Shown here in pieces: positions 38,275-47,220 of a stretch of 64,000 bases of DNA. The position numbers were made by a program, and so were the translations under genes. Origin of the DNA: DATAOG01 sp963840925. GTDB taxonomy: Bacteria; Pseudomonadota; Alphaproteobacteria; Geminicoccales; Geminicoccaceae. Numbering within the stretch: position 1 is the first letter of the stretch; the number at the start of each line of letters is the position of its first letter. Where the stretch lies: positions 1 to 64,000 of the forward strand of contig CAWJAY010000020.1 of assembly GCA_963840925.1 (NCBI GenBank). Direction: 5' to 3'. Under the pieces are notes generated by a model that was given only the letters and a program-made list of their open reading frames with translations, was not told the DNA's origin and searched no databases.

Positions 38275-39093
38275 ATGCTGCACGTTCCCGAGATCCGCGG
38301 AGCCAGGCTGGCGGAAGAGGGGCCGCGCATCTGGCGCGCGTACAGCCATCCGATTATCCTGCTCGCCTGCCTCGCCGGCGCCGCTCTGATCATCCAGCTG
38401 ATCGATCTGCTCCTGCCGGCAAGCTGGGCGGTGACCCTTCTCGACAGGACCCGGTCGACCTATCCCTTGACGGTGCAGAACCTGACCTGGCTCGCTTTCG
38501 GGCTCGGCGTGGGCGAGCTGATCGTGCGCGCGCGCGACGCCAGGGCGGAGCGTGCCGAACTGCACAAGCGTTATCTGCCGGAGGACGAGACCACTGTCCT
38601 CCAGGCGCCCGAACTGCGCCACATCTATGCCCTGGCGCGCGCGTCCGGCCAGGCCGGCTCGCCTTCTCAGGAGCGTTATCTGCCGCGGCTCATCCGCCGC
38701 GTGGTCACGCAGTTTCAGACCAGCAGGTCGGTGGATCAGGCGAATGCGCTCTTGAACTCGAGCCTCGAGCTGTGCCTGCACGAGATCGATCTGCGCTACA
38801 GCCTGGTCCGCTACATCATCTGGGTGATTCCGGCGCTCGGGTTCATCGGCACGGTGATGGGCATTTCGCTCGCGCTCGCCTACGCGGGCACGGTCGATCT
38901 GCAGGACCCGTCGCTCTTGTCCGGCCTGACCAGGCAGCTCGCCGTCGCCTTCGACACGACCCTTCTGGCCCTTGTCCTCTCGGCAGTCCTGGTGCTGGCT
39001 CAGCACGTGGTGCAGGCTTACGAGGAACGAGCTTTAAATCAAGTCGGCCAATATTGCTTGGATAATTTGATCAATCGTCTTTACACTGACTGA
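38275..39093 (+). CDS. MotA/TolQ/ExbB-family channel protein
   Basis: 272 residues. Two N-terminal helices (about 27-49, 65-84), a cytoplasmic domain (about 85-178), then the conserved MotA_ExbB pair: YIIWVIPALGFIGTVMGISLALAY (G-F-I-G-T-V-x-G-I matches the TolQ/ExbB GLLGTVxGI motif) and FDTTLLALVLSAVLVLAQHVV. Four helices, like MotA and ZorA in layout. These proteins form a pentameric ring around a dimer of ExbD/TolR/MotB-type partners and pass ions. The neighbours provide candidate partners in the two vWA proteins. Tightly packed on both sides. Confidence 0.85.
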   Translation: MLHVPEIRGARLAEEGPRIWRAYSHPIILLACLAGAALIIQLIDLLLPASWAVTLLDRTRSTYPLTVQNLTWLAFGLGVGELIVRARDARAERAELHKRYLPEDETTVLQAPELRHIYALARASGQAGSPSQERYLPRLIRRVVTQFQTSRSVDQANALLNSSLELCLHEIDLRYSLVRYIIWVIPALGFIGTVMGISLALAYAGTVDLQDPSLLSGLTRQLAVAFDTTLLALVLSAVLVLAQHVVQAYEERALNQVGQYCLDNLINRLYTD

Positions 39094-39098
39094 TCGAG

Positions 39099-40052
39099 AT
39101 GCGGATCAATCGTCGAGAACCTATGGAGATGTTGACCATCTCGGCGCTCGACATTTTCGCGTCGGCGCTCGGAGTATTCATGCTGGTGTCGATTTTGATG
39201 TTCCCGAATTACCTGAAGCAGCCTTCGATTGAGGCGGAGCAGGCTGGCGCGCGCGCCGAGCTCGCGGCCGCGGCGGACGACGTGGTGCAGGTCCGGCGGG
39301 CGATCGTGAATGCGACGCAGGAGCAGACCGCAGCCGAGGCGACGCTCGCGCAGGCACGGGCGCGGCTGACCGAGGCAGAGGCGCTGGCCGCGCGCGCCGC
39401 GGCGCGGCCGGTGCCGCAGGAGGTCGGGGCCCCGGCCGAGCCGGACACCAAGGGCGAGCGGAAGGTGCGCATCGCGATCACCGACCTGGACTTGGTGTTC
39501 GTGATGGACACGACCGGCAGCATGCGTCGCGAGATCGCCGATCTGCGGGCCAACCTCGTCGGGATCATCCGCTTGCTCTCCCGCCTGGCGAGCTCTTTGC
39601 GGATCGGCTTCGTCGCTTACAAAGACCGCGGCGAGCCCTATCTGACCAAGGTTTATCCGTTGGAGCGTATGAACGACGCCCATGCCGCCGAGCTGGTCAA
39701 CTTCGTGAGCGGCCTGAGCGCCGAGGGCGGCGGCGACGATCCCGAGGCCGTCGACGAGGGGCTGAAGGCGGCGCTCGCGATGCCGTGGCGCGACAATGCC
39801 CAGGGTCGGATCGTCGTGATCGGCGACGAGCCCGCCCACCACCAAGGGCAGGCCTTCGGGCTCGCGGAGCAGTTCAAAGGTTCGTCGCCGGGCACGCAGG
39901 CGCCGCGCACCGTATCGGCGATCTACACCGGCGAGAACCTGGCGTTACGGCTTTTCTTCGAGCGCCTGGCCGCGGCCGGCGGCGGCGACCTCTCGGATCA
40001 TCAGGGGCAGATGATCGAGAGCGTGCTGCTGTCGGTCTTGAAGAAGGCGTAG
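39099..40052 (+). CDS. Membrane-anchored vWA protein 1
   Basis: 317 residues. Short basic N-terminus, single helix ISALDIFASALGVFMLVSILMF (about 14-35) with Asp at its cytoplasmic start, a coiled coil (about 45-110), then a vWA domain: DLVFVMDTTGSMRREI (MIDAS D-x-T-x-S variant), LRIGFVAYKDRG, GGGDDPEAVDEG and IVVIGDEPAHH. It ends DHQGQMIESVLLSVL. The helix and Asp resemble ExbD/TolR/MotB, but there is no TonB-type or OmpA domain. Expected topology: N-in, vWA in the periplasm. 5 bases after the channel gene. Confidence 0.85.
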   Translation: MRINRREPMEMLTISALDIFASALGVFMLVSILMFPNYLKQPSIEAEQAGARAELAAAADDVVQVRRAIVNATQEQTAAEATLAQARARLTEAEALAARAAARPVPQEVGAPAEPDTKGERKVRIAITDLDLVFVMDTTGSMRREIADLRANLVGIIRLLSRLASSLRIGFVAYKDRGEPYLTKVYPLERMNDAHAAELVNFVSGLSAEGGGDDPEAVDEGLKAALAMPWRDNAQGRIVVIGDEPAHHQGQAFGLAEQFKGSSPGTQAPRTVSAIYTGENLALRLFFERLAAAGGGDLSDHQGQMIESVLLSVLKKA

Positions 40053-40057
40053 CAGAC

Positions 40058-40435
40058 GTGGCGTCCCCGAGCTCGCCTGCCAAAGCCCGTCCGCCCCTCG
40101 AGGCCGGGTGGGTGCTGAGCGGCCGCGATGGCACCGGCAAGCCGATCCGGCTGATCTTCGGCGATAGCGAGCTGTCCCAGGCTTATCTCGGCCTCGTGAT
40201 CGGGCGGCATCCGGCGCTGTGCGATCGGGCGATCGATGATCCCAGCGTGTCGCGGCGGCACATGCGCATCGGCATGGCCGAGGGCAGGCCGTACGTCGAG
40301 GACCTCAACTCGCTGAACGGCACGCTGCTGGACGGCGCGGAAGTGCCGCAGTTCGAGCCGGTGCCGTTCGCGGCCGGGCAGGAGCTGACGCTCGGCCGCG
40401 TGGTGCTCGCAATCGCGCGCCCGGACGTGCCCTGA
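40058..40435 (+). CDS. FHA-domain protein 2
   Basis: 125 residues from the GTG at 40058. The FHA fold is complete: LIFGDSELSQAYLGLVIGRHP, DDPSVSRRHMRIG (phosphothreonine-binding Ser and Arg-His), VEDLNSLNGTLLDG, and LTLGRVVLAIA. Predicted cytosolic. Lies between the two vWA genes with 5- and 10-base gaps. Probably recognises the phosphorylated kinase or channel loop. Confidence 0.88.
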   Translation: MASPSSPAKARPPLEAGWVLSGRDGTGKPIRLIFGDSELSQAYLGLVIGRHPALCDRAIDDPSVSRRHMRIGMAEGRPYVEDLNSLNGTLLDGAEVPQFEPVPFAAGQELTLGRVVLAIARPDVP

Positions 40436-40445
40436 GGCATGGGCG

Positions 40446-41384
40446 ATGCGGCGCCGCAACCGCAACATCTCGATCTTGAGCATGTCCGCGCTCGACGTGC
40501 TGGCCATGGCGACCGGCGTGTTCGTGCTGCTCCTGGTCATGCTGATGCCGTACTACCGCAAGACCATGGACGCCTACGCCGAGATCGATGCGGCCCGCGT
40601 CGCCACGGCCGTGGCGCATGCCGAGGCGCAATCGCTGCAGGCGAGAGCGGCGCGCTCGCGCGCCGACGCGGCAGCGGCGACGCAGCAGGCAGCCGAGCTG
40701 GACGCTCGCGCCGCCGCGCTGGAGCAGGCGGCCCGGCAGAAGCTCGCGCCCAAGCCCGCCGCGCGCGAAGGGCCCGATGCCCGACATCAGGTGGTCGAGG
40801 CGATCGACGTGGTCTTCGTGATCGACACCACGGCGAGCATGGGTCCGGTGATCCGGGAGCTCGCGGTGTCGACCCGCAGCATCGTGCGCATCCTCGAACG
40901 CCTGGTGCCTTCGGTGCGGATCGGGGTCGTGGCGTACAAGGACCGCGACGTCCCGCTGCCTCCGGTGATCACCCTTCCCCTGACCCCGACCGATCCGGAC
41001 TTGCCGCGCATCCTCGGCTTCCTCGAGGACTTGGAGGAGTCGCCGATCGGCAGCCGTACGATCGAAGAGGACGTCCATCTCGGCCTGGAGGCGGCAACGC
41101 TGATGCGCTGGCGCCAGGACGCCAAGCAGGTCATAGTGCTGATCGGGGATGCGGCGGCGCATCCGGAGAACGTCAACGAGACGCTCTGGCGGGTCCGAAA
41201 CTTCGTCCAGGGCAACAAGCTGCGGAGCTTCTCGGCGCTGTTCGTGACCACGCCATCCTCGCTCTCGAAGGGCAACGCTGCCCGCTCCTATTTCCAGGCG
41301 CTCAGCCAGGCCGGCAGCGGCACTTTCAACGACCACACCGGCAGCATGATCGAGAGCGTGCTGCTCTCGGTCCTGGTGGGCTGA
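40446..41384 (+). CDS. Membrane-anchored vWA protein 2
   Basis: 312 residues, paralogue of the protein at 39099. N-terminal helix SMSALDVLAMATGVFVLLLVMLM with the same Ala-Leu-Asp entry, an Ala/Gln-rich coiled coil (about 40-105), and a vWA domain DVVFVIDTTASMGPVI, VRIGVVAYKDRDV, VIVLIGDAAAHPE. It ends DHTGSMIESVLLSVLVG, nearly the same C-terminal motif as vWA 1. The ATG at 40446 gives the clean basic start MRRRNRN. Last gene of the operon. Confidence 0.87.
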   Translation: MRRRNRNISILSMSALDVLAMATGVFVLLLVMLMPYYRKTMDAYAEIDAARVATAVAHAEAQSLQARAARSRADAAAATQQAAELDARAAALEQAARQKLAPKPAAREGPDARHQVVEAIDVVFVIDTTASMGPVIRELAVSTRSIVRILERLVPSVRIGVVAYKDRDVPLPPVITLPLTPTDPDLPRILGFLEDLEESPIGSRTIEEDVHLGLEAATLMRWRQDAKQVIVLIGDAAAHPENVNETLWRVRNFVQGNKLRSFSALFVTTPSSLSKGNAARSYFQALSQAGSGTFNDHTGSMIESVLLSVLVG

Positions 41385-41439
41385 ACGGTCGCCCTCGGAC
41401 CGGGCTCGCGCGGCTCGAGCAGGGCTACAGCCCGTCCCA

Positions 41440-41935
41440 GACGGGTTCGAGCGCGCCGAGCGCCTCGATCACTTCGTTCTCGTCGGCCAGTAGGTCCTCG
41501 GCTGTACCGCTCTCCCGCTGCGCCGCGGTGAGCGTCCGCGCGATCAGCTCGGCGACGCGAGCAGCCGCCGAACCTGCTCCAGGACGGTGGTCTCGACCTC
41601 GCTGGCCGCGATCGAGCGCACCGGGCAGGTTTCGGCGAGCTCGACCAGGGCCCGGTCGACGACCAGGACCATGGGTCGCCGGGCCTGCGATCGCCTGGCC
41701 CGGGGCCAGCATCTTGAGGCGCCGAGACAGACGTAGTAGCGATACAGCCGGCCGCGCCGGCGCGAGTGTCATGGCCCGAACTGCAGTGCGCACAGCGCAT
41801 CAGGCCGCGCAGCGGCGCGGGCATCTGGGCGCGCGCCTCGTTGCCCCGGCGCCTTGCGTTCCAGGTCGCGCGGTCGACGATCGGCTCATAACTCGCGGGG
41901 GATAGTTCTGGCCGGCCCTTGTGCAGGGCCAGCAA
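41440..41935 (-). pseudogene. Large serine recombinase, C-terminal remnant
   Basis: Frames contain YEPIVDRATWNA and APLRGLMRCAHC, the recombinase/zinc-ribbon start of large serine recombinases. Later segments (RALVELAETCPVRSIAASEVETTVLEQVRRLLAS) come in another frame. The catalytic domain is absent. Downstream of the vWA operon and facing it. Confidence 0.7.
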
Positions 41936-42009
41936 ATTTCAGCGGTTCGAATCAGCCATCTCTGCCTCTCTCGAGCTCCTAAAGAGGATGGCGACGGCCT
42001 TCCGTCGGG

Positions 42010-42420
42010 CCAGACACAGCTGAATCGGGTCAGCCGCCTGTGCGCGGAGATCGACGAGCGCGTGCGGTCCTTCCTCGAGCGGCCGATCGAGGGCGACTGG
42101 CCCTATCTTTGGATTGATGCGACCTATGTGAAAGTGCGCGAGGCCGGGCGCGGCGCTCCGGGTGACCACCGGGGTCGCTGGGCCAGCCGCGCGTCGGTCG
42201 CGGTGACCCTCGCGGTCGCGGTCAACACCGACGGCCGCCGCGAGATCCTCGGCATGGCCATCGGCGCCTCGGAGGCCGAGACGTTTCTGGGTCGACTTCC
42301 TGCGCAAGCTCAAGCGCCGTGGCCTGGCCAGTGTCAAGCTGGTGATCTCGAGACGCGCACGACGGCATCAAGGCCGCGGTCGCGCGCGTGTTCGGCGCCA
42401 CCTGGCAGCGCTGCCGGGTG
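42010..42420 (+). pseudogene. IS256-family transposase, 5' part of remnant
   Basis: VSRLCAEIDERVRSFLERPIEGDWPYLWIDATYVKVREAG holds the first catalytic Asp. EILGMAIGASEAETF follows, with a shift near 42295 before LRKLKRRGLASVKLV, and then TWQRCRV at the insertion edge. Joins 43947 onward (HFMRNALAHA) when the IS1182 element is removed. The N-terminal domain is missing. Confidence 0.82.
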
Positions 42421-43946
42421 GGGCTGTTGAAAAACCCGGGCTTTCGTGAAATTGCATCCAGATCTGGTGGGTCTGCTGGGTGAGCCGCACGAGATGTTGG
42501 GACGCAAGGAGCGTCGGCAGCCGGAGCTGTTCGTCGCCGGGTCGTTGCGTGACGTGCTGCCGGACGACCACGTGCTGGTCCGGGTGGACCGCGTGCTCGA
42601 TCTGAGCTGGCTGCACGACGAGATCGCCGACCTCTACGACGCCGCGGCCGGCCGGCCCAGCATCGACCCGGAGGTCGCGGTACGGCTGATGCTGGCCGGG
42701 TTCCTGCTCGGGATCGTTCACGACCGGCGGCTCCTGCGGGAGGCGCAGGTCAACCTCGCGATCCGCTGGTTCTGCGGCTATGGCCTGCACGAGGCGTTGC
42801 CCGATCACTCGAGCCTGACCCGGATCCGCCAGCGCTGGGGCGCCGAGCGCTTCCGCCGCATCTTCGAGCGGACCGTGCGTGCCTGCGTCGACGCGAAGAT
42901 CGCCAAGGGCGAGGTGGTCCACGTCGACGCGTCATTGATCCGGGCCGACGTCAGCTGGGAGAATTCTCGCGGTTCGCCACGTCGAGGTGGTCAGCCGCGA
43001 ACACGAGGCGGCCCCGGACGAGGCGGAGAAGGTCAGCCGCAAGAGCGGCAAGTACAAGAAGGTCTGCACCACCGACCCCGACGCCACCATGGCGACCAGC
43101 GCCCGCAACCGGCGGCTGGAGCCGGCCTACAAGCAGCATGCCGTGGTCGACGACGTGCGCGGCGTGATCCTGGATGTCGAGGTGACGACCGGCGCGCTCA
43201 ACGAAGGGCAGGTCGTGATCGAGCGCATCGATGCCACCATGGCGACGACCGGCACGCCGATCGCGACCGTCACCGCCGATGCCGGCTACGCCTATGCCAA
43301 GATCTACGGTGAGCTCGAACGCCGCGGCATCGACGCGCTGATCCCGACCAAGGCCGAGCCGATCCGCAGTGCCGTACCGCTGCGGCGGTTCCGGTACGAT
43401 GCCAGGAACGACCTCGTGAGGTGCCCGCGGGGCAAGATCCTGCGGCCAGGGCGGCCGATCACGCACGGGCGCTTCTTTTATTCCCGGGCCAAGGACTGTG
43501 CGCGTTGCCCGTTGGCGGCGGCCTGCCTGTCGCGGGGGCGCGTCAACAAGGCGGTCGTGATCAGCGCTCACTACCCGGCGCTCCTGCGTGCCCGGCGTCG
43601 GCGGGAGCGCTGGTCAGCGGAGGACGCGCGTCTCTACCAGCGCCACCGCTGGCGGTCCGAAGGCTTCCATGGGGAGGCCAAGACCTGGCACGGGCTCGCC
43701 CGCGCGGTGCGGCGCGGGCTCCAGAACATGCGCATCCAGGCCTTCCTGACCGCCGCCGCGGTCAACCTGAAGCGGCTCGCGGCCGCTCTTCTGACGTTCT
43801 TTCTCGCCCTCTGGTCGCGGATCACAGCCGCCCGGGCGGCGCCCCGGCTGCTCCCTGCCGGCTGAAAGGGAACCAGTCCGCTGCGAAAGGGACGTGACGC
43901 CCGCGTCGAACCCGGCGCCATCCAAACCGAGCTTCTTCAACAGCCC
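42421..43946 (+). mobile_element. IS1182-family element nested in IS256
   Basis: 1526 bp with inverted ends GGGCTGTTGAA(A/G)AA, flanked by CCGGGTG on both sides (42414-42420 and 43947-43953), a 7-bp target duplication. Removing it restores the IS256 reading WQRCRVHFMRN. Confidence 0.82.
42446..43865 (+). CDS. IS1182-family transposase (one frameshift as read)
   Basis: About 472 codons. The N-terminal DUF772 part (GSLRDVLPDDHVLVRVDRVLDL, YGLHEALPDHSSLTRIRQRWG) continues to VHVDASLIRADVSWE. A slip near 42972 moves the frame. Then QHAVVDDVRGVILDVEVTTG, ITVTADAGYAYAKI-like DDE strand and the Cys motif CARCPLAAAC are followed by RRWRSEGFHGEAKTWHGL with the catalytic Glu. Nearly intact. Confidence 0.85.
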
Positions 43947-44270
43947 CCGGGTGCACTTCATGCGCAACGCCCTCGCCCACGCCGGCAGGAGTGGCCGGCG
44001 CGTGGTGTCGGCGTTCATCGCCACCGCCTTCGCCCAAGACGACGCCGGCGCCGCCAGGGCCCAGTGGCGCCAGGTCGCCGACCAGGTCCGCCCCAAGCTG
44101 CCGAACTCGCCGTCCTCTCGACGAGGCCGAGGAGGACGTCCTCGCGTACATGACCTTCCCCAAGGAGCATCGCGCCAAGATCCACTCGACCAACCCGCTC
44201 GGAGCGTCTCAACGGCGAGGTCAAGCGGCGCACCGAGGTGGTCGGCATCTTCCCGAACGAGCCATAGGCA
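43947..44270 (+). pseudogene. IS256-family transposase, 3' part of remnant
   Basis: VHFMRNALAHAGRSGRRVVSAFIATAFAQDD is the IS256 segment after the catalytic Cys-Arg. A shift near 44110 precedes DEAEEDVLAYMTFPKEHRAKIHSTNPL and RLNGEVKRRTEVVGIFPNE, the signature containing the last catalytic Glu. Confidence 0.82.
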
Positions 44271-44369
44271 ATATGCTTGCGTCGCAGCCTGGTATCCGAA
44301 ATCCCCTCGGAAACCCGGCCGCCAGAAGCCGCACAAACCGTTGCTCGGAAATCGGCGGCCGCTCCATTC

Positions 44370-44917
44370 ACCGGGCATCAGGACCCCGAAACGCAGCTCC
44401 TCGCCCTGGGCCAGGTCGCCGAGCGCGCCGGGTGGCAGATCGCGGGCGAATACGTCGACCACGGCATCAGCGGCGCCAAGGGCCGCGACAAGCGGCCGGA
44501 GTTCGACCGGCTGCTCAAGGACGCCACCCGGCGCCAGTTCGATGTGGTGATGGCCTGGTCCATCGACCGGCTCGGCCGCTCGCTGCAGGACCTCGTGGCC
44601 TTTCTTGGTGACCTTCACGCCCAAGGCGTCGACCTCTATCTGCACATCCAGGGCATCGACACCACTACGCCCGGCGGTAAGGCGCTCTCCAGATGATGGG
44701 CGTGTTTGCCGAGTTCGAGCGGGCCATCATTCAGGAGCGGGTGTGCGCCGGGCTCGCCAAGGCGCGGGCGCAGGGCAAGCGGCTTGGGCGACCCAAGGTG
44801 CCGCCGTCGGTGGAGCGCTCCATCGAGGCCGCGCGAGCGGCTGGCAAGGGGCAGCTGGCGATTGCCCGCCAACTCCGGGTTGGCGCCGGCACGGTACGCA
44901 GGGTGCTGGGACTCTAG
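44370..44917 (+). pseudogene. Small serine recombinase/resolvase, 5'-truncated
   Basis: Tn3-type resolvase-invertase family. DPETQLLALGQVAERAGWQIAGEYVDHGISGAKG and FDVVMAWSIDRLGRSLQDL are the catalytic-domain motifs. After a slip near 44690, MMGVFAEFERAIIQERVCAGLAKARAQGKRLGRP is helix E. A helix-turn-helix closes the protein (IARQLRVGAGTVRRVLGL). The first beta strand with the nucleophile Ser is missing at the IS256 junction. Confidence 0.8.
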
Positions 44918-45208
44918 CCACCTTGGTACCGAGGTGTCATAGCAGGTTCAAATCGGGGGGCAGAAAACCACCGACAGCTTCACCTGCCAGCTCTGCCCAT
45001 CTGACCCCGACGTGACGGCGCCCTCTGGAACTACGGCGGCGCGCCCGCCCAGCTATCGGCGGCGCTCAGCCAGAGCCTCATCCAAGGATTGCGCATGGGG
45101 ATCTCCCCTTCAATCGGTTGTAGCAGAAGCGGCGCAGGCGACCCAAGGATGTCTCCCCGGGTCGCCCGTCGCGGCGGCCTGCCGCATCGGCAGGGGTCGG
45201 ATTATGGC

Positions 45209-45385
45209 TCAATCCAGGCGGCGGCGTGGCATCACGCCGTCGGCGAACGCCGGATGCACGACGCCCGAGCGGCCGCCGAACCAGCCGGCGATCGCGCCCA
45301 ACACGAGCGCGACGAAGGCCACCAGCGCGCCGGTCGAGATCGCTGATGGCCTGGGCACCAACAGCACTGTGACCACCACCACTGG
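45209..45385 (-). CDS. Membrane protein C-terminal fragment
   Basis: Frame of about 58 codons reading STGALVAFVALVLGAIAGWFGGRSG and ending PRRRLD. One hydrophobic helix with glycine spacing and a natural-looking tail, but no clear start. Probably the end of a larger gene lost to rearrangement. Confidence 0.3.
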   Translation of the reverse strand, partial: PVVVVTVLLVPRPSAISTGALVAFVALVLGAIAGWFGGRSGVVHPAFADGVMPRRRLD

Positions 45386-45709
45386 CAGCTCGACCAGCTG
45401 TCGCTGGGGACTGGCAGTTCATCGGCAGCGAGATGCTCGACGACCCCTACGTCCCGTTCTTCGGCACGTTCGGCGCTGCATGGGACGGCGCGATGATCGC
45501 CGGATGGAGCGCCAATCCGCTGGGCATGCTCTGGCCGGAGAGGGATGCGGGGTTCCTGGCTGGCGACAGCGGTGGTGGGGGCCGCCGGCCGTGTTGCGGC
45601 GGCCGGTCGTCACGATCGCCGGGAGTTAGAATAGCGCTGGAGAGGCGGAGCGGTACCGGCACCCATTTAGAATAACTGTGAGATGAAACATCCGCGAATT
45701 CGGTACGCA
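45386..45709. other. Spacer, GH130 operon end
   Basis: No firm gene. A frame at 45404-45560 reads LDDPYVPFFGTFGAAWDGAMIAGW without a known match. GGCCGCC/GGCGGCC arms near 45580-45604 form a hairpin that could terminate the GH130 operon or its opposite strand. Confidence 0.3.
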
Positions 45710-47203
45710 CTACCCGATCAGCCGCTCCAACAGCGGCCCAAGCTGAGCCAGGGCGTGGGTCGTCGCATAGTCGCTGATCGCATACGGGATCACCAGCCAG
45801 CCGTTGTGAATCAGCGATCCACAGCTGTAGACCACATTCGGGACGTACCCGTCGCGCTCGTGATCGAGCGGTTCGAGCAGCGGCTGGCGGAGGCGCCCGA
45901 TGACCCGGCGCGGGTCTTCGCGATCAAGCAGGGCGGCGCCGATGCAATAGTTGCGCATGGCGCCGACCCCATGGGTGAGGACGAGCCAACCAGCTTCGGT
46001 TTCTAACGGTGAACCGCAGTTGCCGATCTGAATATACTCCCAGGGTGCCTCAGGTTCCAACAAGACCTCAAAGTCTTCCCAGTAGTGGACATCGTCGGAG
46101 AACATGAGGGTCATGTTGGCTCCGCCTTGGCGGCCCAACATGGCGTAGCGACCGCCGATCCGGCGAGGGAACAGCGCCATGCCTTTGTTGTGGGCGGCGG
46201 CGCCGTGCAACGGCCCGAGCCTGAACGTCCGAAAATCCTCGGTCTCGATCAGCTGCGGCAAGATGTGATTGCGGTCGAAAGCCGTGTAGGTGGCATAGTA
46301 ATGGTAGCTGCCATCATCCTCGCGAAAGCGCACGAACCGGGCGTCTTCGATGCCGCCCTGCTCGCTTGGCGACACAGGGAAAATCGCGCGTTCGGACAAG
46401 GTCGATGAATTCGGAAACTCCAGCAGATACTCGCCGTGCGCCGCCCGGCGGATCGCATCTCGGACGAACTGCTGTTCGTGCTCAGCCGTCGAACAGGGCC
46501 AACGCTCCGCGTGGCGCAGAAAGTCCTCCAGTTCTCCGGGACCGAAGGTTGCTCCAAGGTTGCCGAATGCGGCAGTCACGAAAGGCTCGCCGATTCCCAG
46601 TTCCAGCAGGGTTGCGATGAAGTGAGCTTTGCAGCAGCTAGGGTAGCTGATCGCGGGTGAGATCACCGACGGGGAGACCGGGGCAAATGCGAGGTCGCCT
46701 TCGGCACTGACGAGGCCTTCGCGAAATTCGATCGATGAGAGGTGGCCCTCGCCGGTCGCACGCAAGCTCATGACGAAGCGCAGGGCGCCGGCTGGGACCC
46801 CGTCCTGAGAGGGATGCGGAACGATCGACGGATTGAACAGCGCCGACGATTGCAGGCTGTACTCGCTCATGAAGTAGGCGCCGATCAGCAGGGACTGCGC
46901 CGGCGAAGGTTCCTCAGCCAGCGGCACGAGGTGCGCCAGTTGCCGATAGCGGTCGGAGAACACGGCATCGAGGCCCGCATGTTTATGGCTCAGGCACCGT
47001 GTCACATCCTGCCGTCCGACCTCGACCTCGGACGCGGACATTCCGAGAATCCGCTCGATGATCTCACGGACCCGGCGATCACCGCCGGGCAGAAATGGGC
47101 GCAGGAGCATGCGTGAGTTATCGGGGCGCAGATACTTACCGGAGCGGCTAACCGGGAATTTGTTGTCGGTCCCCTTGGCAAGAGGACTGTAAGCTTGATC
47201 CAT
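45710..47203 (-). CDS. Glycoside hydrolase family 130 protein (mannoside phosphorylase-like)
   Basis: 497 residues, cytosolic (no signal). GH130 five-blade propeller features: ALFNPSIVPH near 120, GGIEDARFVRFREDDGSYHYYATYTAF near 285 (the E-D-P/A-R segment carries the family acid), AAHNKGMALFPRRIGGRYAMLGRQ near 335, and NCGSPLETEAGWLVLTHGVG near 400. Some members phosphorolyse beta-mannosides and others hydrolyse them; which applies here cannot be read. Last gene of a glycan operon, 17 bases after the bifunctional glycosyltransferase. Confidence 0.85.
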   Translation of the reverse strand: MDQAYSPLAKGTDNKFPVSRSGKYLRPDNSRMLLRPFLPGGDRRVREIIERILGMSASEVEVGRQDVTRCLSHKHAGLDAVFSDRYRQLAHLVPLAEEPSPAQSLLIGAYFMSEYSLQSSALFNPSIVPHPSQDGVPAGALRFVMSLRATGEGHLSSIEFREGLVSAEGDLAFAPVSPSVISPAISYPSCCKAHFIATLLELGIGEPFVTAAFGNLGATFGPGELEDFLRHAERWPCSTAEHEQQFVRDAIRRAAHGEYLLEFPNSSTLSERAIFPVSPSEQGGIEDARFVRFREDDGSYHYYATYTAFDRNHILPQLIETEDFRTFRLGPLHGAAAHNKGMALFPRRIGGRYAMLGRQGGANMTLMFSDDVHYWEDFEVLLEPEAPWEYIQIGNCGSPLETEAGWLVLTHGVGAMRNYCIGAALLDREDPRRVIGRLRQPLLEPLDHERDGYVPNVVYSCGSLIHNGWLVIPYAISDYATTHALAQLGPLLERLIG

Positions 47204-47220
47204 GCTGTCTCGTTTCTGCC

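Noticed and set aside
35189..41384. Type VI secretion or Zorya defence identity for the kinase/vWA operon
   Set aside because: No Tss genes, PP2C phosphatase, OmpA-type ZorB, or helicase/nuclease partners are present. Only the channel and FHA/kinase themes are shared.
45012..45629. Plus-strand frame of 205 codons
   Set aside because: Low-complexity Arg/Thr/Ser/Pro composition and antisense to a more protein-like hydrophobic frame.
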